From: Rosellinia necatrix
Lineage: Eukaryota > Ascomycota > Sordariomycetes > Xylariales > Xylariaceae
Reading direction: 5' to 3'
Length of the DNA stretch: 64,000 nucleotides
NCBI GenBank assembly: GCA_021209875.1
Contig: JAGYVD010000001.1
Location: 558,001 to 622,000, forward strand
Numbering within the stretch: the stretch's first letter is position 1; each line of letters begins with the position of its first letter. Both the position numbers and the translations under genes were made by a program. The notes below the pieces were generated by a model. The model was not told the DNA's origin. It saw only the letters and a list, made by a program, of their open reading frames with translations, and did no database searches. Shown one piece after another: positions 57,043-64,000 of the stretch.

Positions 57043-58963
57043 ATGGCCAGTTATCCCTACGCACCCCCGCCTCCACCGCCGACCTCTTCTGCAACACCGG
57101 CGGCACAGTACCCATCCTATAGTCAACCACATTCGTATAGTGCAGGTTCACACCGTGGTAGTCAACCGTCCTACGTAGGGGGTGGGAGGGGCCGTGGTCA
57201 CCATGACTATGGCTCGGGCTCACGTTATTATTCCCAACAGCCAGACTACGCGCCTTCTCCCCCCAACGGTCACTATCCCACCCCGCAAGCAAGTGCCCAT
57301 TGGCAAAGTACGCCCCCGGTAAACCACTATCCCCCCCATCAACAAAGTGCCCCCCATCCCGCTGCTCCTGCGTATCCTACCAACTACAACTCTCAGGGGT
57401 ACAACGCCCCATTGGGACAAGGATACCAGCCCCAATACCCTAATGCGTCCGCGAGGCCCTCGCATGGTCCTCCGTATTCTGCTTATCCAAATGACCATCC
57501 TCCGCAGCGCTGGTCTGAGCAAGGCCAGGCGTTTCCACCGTACTCCAACAGAGGCAGCCGCGGGGGGTTCCAGAGTGACCGAGGTGGCCACAAGTCGGAA
57601 AATCCAATGGTACCTCCAACCGCGATGCGACTAGGGTTCGAGCACAGTAATGACCGCGTCGTTCACACTACGAGCCCTTACGGCTCACCCTACCAACCAA
57701 GCCCACAGTCCGGACCTTATACCCAGCCGCCTTATAATTATCCTCCTGCTCCCGAAAATCCGTATTCAGCCCCCGTCCATGCTCCTCACAATGCCCATGG
57801 TTATAGTAATCGAGGCGGCCCTGGACGAGATGGTTTCAGCCATTCAAACAGAGGCGGTCGGGGAGGACATGGCAACCGAGGCGAAAAGTTTCGTCACCGA
57901 GAACAAAGACCGGCCCATGGGTTTAACCCTTCTCAGAAGCCTGATGCAGCGGTTCACAGCAAAAAGAAGAAGCGCAAGACCAATACTCTCGGGCTGACAC
58001 CTGGAGACGAAAGTAGCGAAGGCGAAGGCGCTTTAGATGACGAGGAAAAGCGATTGAGTGAGCTCTTGGGTGGAGACGCTCCAGTGTAAGAACCTTGCGT
58101 CCTGTCCATATACGTGTGGTATACTAACTTTATGACTGTCTAGAATCCCTGATATGGCGGCTTGGATCGCAGAGCGCAAGGCAAACTTCCCAACAAAGAC
58201 TAGGATAGAGGCCAAGAAAGCCGCCGAAGTAGCACCTGCGCCCAAAGCAGACGACTCTTCCAAACCTCAAAGTACCAAGCTTGAGAAAGACCAGGCCAAG
58301 ATCGACAGGCTCGAGAAGAAATTAAGTAAGCTTAAAGGGAGTATCGAAAAGAGAAAGAGGGCAGCCAACGATGAAGGGGATGAGATGCGGGCAGACGAAT
58401 CCGCAGGTTTATCCGACTCATCCGACGACGAAGAGCCCGAAGTACAACCAAGTTCCAAACCAGCAACTACCTATCTACCCCCTCCTCCTATCGCACGGGC
58501 GGACCCGTCCAACCACTGCAAATACTATTCTACTGGGGGCACCTGTGGCAAGAAGGGCAAGTGCCGCTTCAAGCACGACCCTGCCGTCCGTGAAGCTGCT
58601 CTCCAGGAGCGAACACGGAACGGTGGTCGGATGACCCTGAAGCAGCGACTGCTGCTGAATGATAAAGACCACGACGACATGGATGTGGTCAAGGCCGTAG
58701 TGGAGATGCGGTCCAGCGGACGCTTGGTTGATCCCCAGAACCTCCAGGTTCGTTCCAAGCACCAGGTAGAAGAGCAAGTTACTGCGAGCCCGGCTCCATC
58801 GACACTACCTACTACCGCTGGCGTGGCTAGTCTGCCGCCGAATCCGTATGCGGCATCTAAGAAAACAGCAGCGCACAAGGTACCTGACCAAGTTCAAAAG
58901 CCGCAACAGGAGGTACCATACCCCTACCAGAATACACACCTGCCAGGGTACTCAGGTGCTTAG
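57043..58963 (+). CDS. NUFIP1-domain and CCCH zinc-finger protein, probable snoRNP assembly factor (620 aa)
   Basis: NUFIP1 and yeast Rsa1 help the R2TP machinery assemble box C/D snoRNPs. Model: exons 57043-58085 and 58144-58963, intron GTAAGA...TCTAG, phase 2. Seen: a long Pro/Tyr/Gln/Gly-rich N-terminal half with RGG-like motifs, and a basic HSKKKKRK patch. The NUFIP1 peptide IPDMAAWIAERKANFPTK (about 349-366) stands at the start of exon 2, followed by a coiled coil. One CCCH finger follows at about 473-489 with exact spacing C-x8-C-x5-C-x3-H (CKYYSTGGTC...H), then a conserved basic helix with LKQRLLLNDKDHD. The N-terminal half is disordered and RNA-binding in style. Rsa1 itself is much more divergent, so I leave the symbol blank. 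Confidence 0.88.
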
Positions 58964-59626
58964 AGAGCTACCTTGATCCCTTCCGTTGCACGTCGACGAC
59001 GCCGGTTCCAACCGGCCAAGCCGAAGTTCTCATCAATGTGATGACAATATAGCGCTCATGTCATGTGACACGAGAGCTAAGTTTCCGCATGCGTTTGAAT
59101 TCATCAAAATTTCCGCTTGTACCAGTACAACTCTTCCCATCGGCGATAACGCGTGCATTACACGAATCATGACATCAAAGCCCTCTATGGAAAACGGAGT
59201 TTTTTTCCCCCCAAAGCTATCGGCGTGAGCTGCGCGGTTTAATATTACGAACGTGGGACCAGGTGGCCACTCGTTCGTCATTTGAATTTACAACCAGTGT
59301 CAACCATGGAGAAGGCAGCTTACACAGAATCGCAACCGGCCACATGAGGTTAGAAGGAACCAAGCGTCTTGGAAGCGGATTCGGAGTAATTCGACCCTTG
59401 AAAGTCGGTGATGCTTGGTGGTTCATATCCACCATCACGCGAGGGTCGTTTGACACGACCGCACGCACGGCTTCCATCTTCGTTTCGTACCCAGTTCCAA
59501 TTGTCCCACAACATGGCCGATGACCCATCGTTTCATGCGTACCTGTCCACTGTGGTTGGTAGTATGCACCATAACGCTTGCAAGGCCAAGCACCCATATT
59601 AGTTGACAAAACAGCGCCGTTGAACC

Positions 59627-59671
<45 letters not shown>

Positions 59672-60287
59672 TGGTCCACGACCCTGCACCTGATATTTAT
59701 AGCGAGCTCTTCCAGCGGGTAAAATGGGATATTTCACTTTTTATAGGCAGGTATCACAGAACGGCGCTAGACAAGTCGGAGCGTAGAAACCAGGATAGAT
59801 GGCGGCCGTATTTAAGGCGCCATGGCTTGTTTTGTATTTAGGAAATCACAGGTTGAGGAGGCATAACAAGACAGACCTAGCGTAGTATAAGAAGGCTCCT
59901 TTTACTAAAAATTTGTTGTCTCGCTATCTCCTACAGAGCGTAAACTTTTCAGATCAACAGTTTACTTAAATGCGCGTGATATGTATAGAGATTGAACTAC
60001 CAATTCTTTGCACCTACGCAGCAGGGCCGTGATCCCGAAGCCAGATGAAATAAGTACAATATACTTAGGCAGGTACACGAACATCTAACTACCGCCAATC
60101 ATAGCGCTTGGAAAAACAGCTAGTCCCCGCTCTACTTATCTCTGGGTAAAGAGTGGGCCCTCCTACGACAACGGCTTGTGATATTCGATATTCGACCGAC
60201 CTTCAGGCCATCTCGCCGAGCCGACAAGAGACTCGAGCAGCCAAACAAGGCAATTGGCCACGCCGAAGCCACGACACCACCGCCAAC
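58964..60287. other. Intergenic region between the NUFIP-like gene and bL21m
   Basis: No gene is supported. Several short frames on both strands overlap one another without domain character. Contains the ACAG microsatellite listed separately. Confidence 0.4.
59627..59670. repeat. ACAG microsatellite, 11 copies
   Basis: Eleven perfect tetranucleotide copies in intergenic sequence, the longest perfect microsatellite of the window. Confidence 0.95.
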
Positions 60288-60923
60288 ATGAGCAGGTCGT
60301 TGATACGCTCCGTTCTGGAGCTCCGGACACCGCTCACACGCCTCCCACCCGCGTTCCTCCTGCCGTCACGGGCGCTGTCGACCACGACGACCACAAGGCA
60401 AAGCGCCGAAGCAGCGCCGTCACCATTGCAGGGCAGCAGCCTACCCCCGCCGGGCGTGCCGACGACATCTAGCCCAATAGCCGCCTCACCACGGCCCCAG
60501 AAGCGAGCCCCGACGGCGCCCCCGGCGGCCGAGGCGGCCGAGTCGGTCTCGCGGCTCTTCCCGCTGCTGCGGGCGCAGCCGCGGCACTACATCACGGCCC
60601 ACATCCACGGGCGGCCGTACCTGGTGACGGAGGGGGACCAGGTGCGGCTGCCGTTCAAGATGCCGGGCGTGGCGCCGGGCGACGTGCTGCGGCTGGACCG
60701 GGCCTCGGTGCTCGGCTCGCGCGACTACACGCTCAAGGGCGCGCCCTGGGTCGACGGCGCGCTGTTCGAGTGCCGCGCCACCGTCCTCGGCACCGAGAGC
60801 GAGCCGCTGCGCGTCAAGGTCAAGACGAAGCGCCGCAACAGGCGCTCCCAGCGCGTCACGAGCAAGCACAAGTACACCATCCTGCGCATCAGCGAGCTCA
60901 AGCTCGCCGAGCACGTCGGGTAA
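60288..60923 (+). CDS. MRPL49: Mitochondrial large-subunit ribosomal protein bL21m (211 aa)
   Basis: Component of the mitochondrial 54S subunit. Seen: an intronless frame. An N-terminal Arg/Ser/Leu-rich presequence (MSRSLIRSVLELRTPL) without acidic residues at its very start suits mitochondrial import, and a Pro/Ala/Ser linker follows. The bL21 domain spans about residues 100-211, with HYITAHIHGRPYLVTEGDQVRLPF, LGSRDYTLKGAP, and the basic KVKTKRRNRRSQRVTSKHKYTILRI ending cut here to its key residues. I chose the ATG at 60288; the 45 upstream in-frame residues are not presequence-like. The yeast counterpart is Mrpl49 (161 aa); the extra length is in the linker. The gene is much more GC-rich than its flanks. 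Confidence 0.93.
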   Translation: MSRSLIRSVLELRTPLTRLPPAFLLPSRALSTTTTTRQSAEAAPSPLQGSSLPPPGVPTTSSPIAASPRPQKRAPTAPPAAEAAESVSRLFPLLRAQPRHYITAHIHGRPYLVTEGDQVRLPFKMPGVAPGDVLRLDRASVLGSRDYTLKGAPWVDGALFECRATVLGTESEPLRVKVKTKRRNRRSQRVTSKHKYTILRISELKLAEHVG

Positions 60924-63209
60924 AAAAAGGAGAAAGGGGAAAGGAGGTTTGTGCAGAAACGCTGAGACGTGGGGGAGGTGGGGGTGTAGGGGCTGCGCGG
61001 GGAGGAGGTGCGCGAGCATATGACGTTTGGAATGCGGCTGCGTCAAATTGTCCTGTCCACTCCGAGAAAGGAACTGGATGGACTCGGCCCCTTCTCGCAC
61101 TAGTTCCTACAACGACGCGTCGCCTCGCTACTGCCCACAAAGGCGACGATGGCCTAGCCATGAACCTCCCAACCCAGCTCTTATAGATCTGCCAACGGGT
61201 CTATAGATCCATTGTATCCGATATTTGTACCACTATAGGGGATCCAAGTGGCCGATATATCCACAGCCCTATCTACGCCAAGTGAGCTCTACATATACTA
61301 TAAGTTGTAAAATACGATTGTAAACGCGCCTTGTGCTACAAATATGTGGTCTTGTGAGACTCGGGAAACGCGATGCATTATAGGTATCTAGGCGCCCGTG
61401 TCTTTCATAACCAGCTGATGCACACCTTAGATTTACAAACAGGGTGCTGTGACTATGTCCTTCCCCTCCATTTGTTGCAATATTCCCAATCCCATGTTCG
61501 ATGTCCAGCCTGGGCATCCTATCCTGCACTCCATGTACGCCTTCATTCTCTCTTTTATAGAATCTATAGTTCCAGTGCCAAGAACCTGGTTCCCACTATT
61601 TGGGCTATCGACGAGCACATAGGGGACAGGGAGTCCCGGTTATATAAAATATTGATCTGTTAGTAGTAGTGATGCTTCAAATAAGCCCAGAAACAAAGTC
61701 CTTTACACGATGATAATAGTGGGGAAATTTATGATAGGGCGAAGAATCATCGGCTGTGGAAAACGCAGTGGCAGAGATTTAAATACAAAGAGGTTCAGAC
61801 ATTCGAATTTACAGGCTAAAAGTATAAATGAATTAATGTACGTAGTACGGCTGTCTAGACTAGTAGTAGACTTTTGTATAGGAGCTAGAGAATAACAAAA
61901 TAATTTTGTCAACTAGCCGTCTGATGAAGTGAGTCACGTCTTCCCGCCAGAGACAGCAGCCTACACGCATCTTACGACCTAACCAACTAAATGTTATGTA
62001 CGTGACACATCGTGGTCTTTTTTTATATTGCATAATTCCTAAATCGTACTCCGAGCTGCCGTAATATTCAAACAGCAACCCATAATAAGCAAATGCAACA
62101 GTTCACTGAGTGATTTATTATCCGCAGTAGATATCAAGGCTGGGGTAGCTGGTACCACGCAGGTCAGACCTATGAACCTACGGGGTGCATATGAAGAATT
62201 GAGGACTCTCTTGTGCTTATGGGGTCTAGGGACAAGGGGAATAGGGGAGATCTGTGACAGTCTCCCCTAATTACACCTACACGATTAGATCCGCCTTCTA
62301 ACTACAATTGAGCGCTGCCTGCATTTTTTTTTGCGCTTCGCCAGTTGGTAAAATTCGATTGACAGCGCTTCTTATAAGCGTTCTGTTGAGCACCAGCTTC
62401 TGGACAAGGCGACTCTAACATTAACAGAGCTGCTGCATGACATCGCCGTGGCGGAAAGATGGACGGACTCCTCGTAAATGAACACGAGCCGTCATCAGAT
62501 GTAATATGAGCAGTTACGATCATAAGCAAGAGCCTAGTTAGTTATGCAGAAAAGAAAACATATTAGCCCAATGCGAGTATGAGCCTGCTTCCAAAAATTC
62601 ACAGAGGTAAAAGATTACTGAATTACCAGGGGAGATTGCCAGGCCGGAGTGATTGTAAGATGATTTTTCATTATAAAAGTGGGATATAATATGTCTGTCT
62701 CGCGAGAGACGAGGAAAAAGAACGCTAGCCAACCCATTCCCACCACGAAGCCCGAGCGGACGAATTGGCCGTCGTCGGCTTCCTCTATATCTAGCACAGG
62801 TCGTACGTAGTAGTAGGAGTAGTAGTTGAACCCAAGCCCGGGAAAACTCCGGAGCGATGACAGACAAAGCAACGACGACCGCCACCACCAACAACATACC
62901 GGTCGGTGACCGATGGGGAATAATAAGTCCTGCGACGAAACAAGTATCCGAACAATATTCGATTTGGGGGAGAGAAAGAGGGATAGAAGAACAACAGCGG
63001 CAACAACAGCAACAACATTCAACACCGAATCCAACAGCGGGCGGTGCGTACACGCGCCCGGACCCAAACCCATCTTTTCCCAGTCCAACGCCGAGTGAGC
63101 CCATCCTTTTCCGGCCGTCATACATCTTCGTCATCAAATAGATTATAATTTCCTTCCGTGTTCTCCTCGCTCCGTCCAAGGGCGCAGTAATGAGCGGCGA
63201 TCGCCGTCG
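60924..63209. other. 2.3-kb intergenic region between bL21m and MPS1
   Basis: 3' ends of both convergent genes and otherwise no supported gene. Frames near 62540-63180 on both strands are low complexity (Gln and Arg/Ser/Leu runs from trinucleotide-like repeats around 62810-63015) and lie in the probable 3' UTR of the kinase. Confidence 0.4.
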
Positions 63210-64000
63210 TCACCTCTTGGTGGTGGCGGTGGCGGTGGTCGTAGGAGCTGACTCGGGTTCCTGTCCGATGGCCTTGGCGACGCTCCCCCAGTAGGCCTGC
63301 GGCCAGACGCTCAGGACCTCGGCCTCGGTGGGCATGCGCTCGCGGCAGCGGGTGACGACGCTCTGGATGATGCGGCCGAGCAGCTCCTCCGTGATGGGCA
63401 GGGACCCGGCCGGGGTCTCGACCGGGAACAGGAAGGGGTCCGCCGGCGACAGGAGCTCCTCGCAGGTCGGCCGCAGCCGCTGGTCGCGGTGCAGGCAGCG
63501 CTTCATCGTCCGCAGCAGGCTTGGCGGCACGGGGACCCCGCCCATGCCGCGGTCCCGGAACTCGATCTCGTACTGCCAGTTGATGATGGCGTGGCAGCGC
63601 GTCATGTGGTGCGCGATGTGCCCGAACGGCGGCGTCCCGTACACCATCTGGAACAGGATGCAGCCCAGGCTCCAGATGTCGCTGGGCTTGCCCAGCTTCA
63701 TCAGCTTCGGCCGTGCCGGGTCCGCGTGGGTCCGCCGCCCGCTCGCGTCCGTCGCGTTGAAGTCGATCAGGCTCTCCGGGCTCATGTAGTTGGGCGTCCC
63801 GATCTGCGCCTCGCGGTGCACGTTCATCGTCTCGTCGATCTGGATCGCGTTCGCTATGCCGAAGTCGATGAGCTTGAGCCGGCCCTGTACCAGCACGAAA
63901 TTGGCCGGCTTGAGGTCGGAGTGCACGATGTCGCAGGCATGAACGGCAGCAAGACACTCGAGCATTTCTTGCCAGTAATAGCGTACAAACACGGGATCGA
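63210..64000 (-). CDS. MPS1: Mps1/TTK-type dual-specificity kinase, C-terminal part (partial, about 263 aa seen)
   Basis: Spindle assembly checkpoint kinase that acts at kinetochores and, in yeast, in spindle-pole duplication. The 5' part lies beyond position 64000, so the N-lobe is missing only because of the window. Seen from the right edge: DPVFVRYYWQEMLECLAAVH, the catalytic loop IVHSDLKPANFVLV (HSD in place of HRD, as usual in Mps1), LIDFGIANAIQ (DFG), the activation loop IGTPNYMSPESLID, and KPSDIWSLGCILFQMVYGTPPF. RDQRLRPTCEELL and a Thr/Ala-rich tail end at 63210. No intron interrupts this part. The coding stretch is GC-rich, which leaves a long open shadow frame. Confidence 0.93.
   Translation of the reverse strand, partial: DPVFVRYYWQEMLECLAAVHACDIVHSDLKPANFVLVQGRLKLIDFGIANAIQIDETMNVHREAQIGTPNYMSPESLIDFNATDASGRRTHADPARPKLMKLGKPSDIWSLGCILFQMVYGTPPFGHIAHHMTRCHAIINWQYEIEFRDRGMGGVPVPPSLLRTMKRCLHRDQRLRPTCEELLSPADPFLFPVETPAGSLPITEELLGRIIQSVVTRCRERMPTEAEVLSVWPQAYWGSVAKAIGQEPESAPTTTATATTKR

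Noticed and set aside
63118..63957. 279-codon minus-strand frame overlapping MPS1
   Set aside because: Out-of-phase shadow of the GC-rich kinase; all kinase motifs are in the other frame.

Overview
The window reads as nuclear DNA of a filamentous ascomycete (Pezizomycotina, most likely Sordariomycetes). The evidence is that most genes carry short introns of about 45-170 nt with GTAAGT/GTATGT-type donors and CTAAC-like branch sites, the conserved proteins are fungal eukaryotic housekeeping proteins, and one retroelement has been rendered almost pure A+T in the manner of repeat-induced point mutation (RIP). Exon models were joined by eye from splice signals and reading phase. Every multi-exon model listed closes in frame.

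Layout. 1.4-4.2 kb: a PHD-SET chromatin protein (Set3 type). 4.2-14.3 kb: a gene-poor accessory-looking stretch with a small secreted protein gene (8.4-9.1 kb) and two orphan proteins, one rich in His/Ala/Gln/Ser runs. 14.3-18.7 kb: two housekeeping genes on the minus strand, ALG7 (first step of N-glycan precursor synthesis) and the tRNA CCA-adding enzyme. 20.4-20.9 kb: a small charged orphan protein. 21.6-29.0 kb: one complete LTR retrotransposon copy (172-173-bp LTRs, TGTCACAG...CTGTGACA ends, 5-bp target duplication CTTTC), RIP-destroyed inside but holding a GC-normal 180-bp island with two strong hairpins.

30.6-37.7 kb: metabolic and secreted functions, namely a zinc NADP-type alcohol dehydrogenase, a secreted S10 serine carboxypeptidase and an Ayg1-like polyketide-shortening hydrolase (the last two tail to tail). 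38.6-45.2 kb: a 15-exon gene for a 1,769-residue ankyrin-repeat protein whose N-terminus looks like a pol-beta-type nucleotidyltransferase. It is the most unusual protein here.

46.5-64.0 kb: a dense conserved block with MTD1 (one-carbon metabolism), MMS19 (cytosolic Fe-S targeting), SPC2 (signal peptidase), EMC3 (ER membrane insertase), RPC25 (RNA polymerase III), a NUFIP1-type CCCH protein (snoRNP assembly), mitochondrial bL21 and the C-terminal part of the Mps1 spindle-checkpoint kinase, which runs off the right edge. SPC2 and EMC3, both ER membrane-protein biogenesis factors, share a 468-bp divergent promoter. No tRNA, rRNA or CRISPR was recognised.
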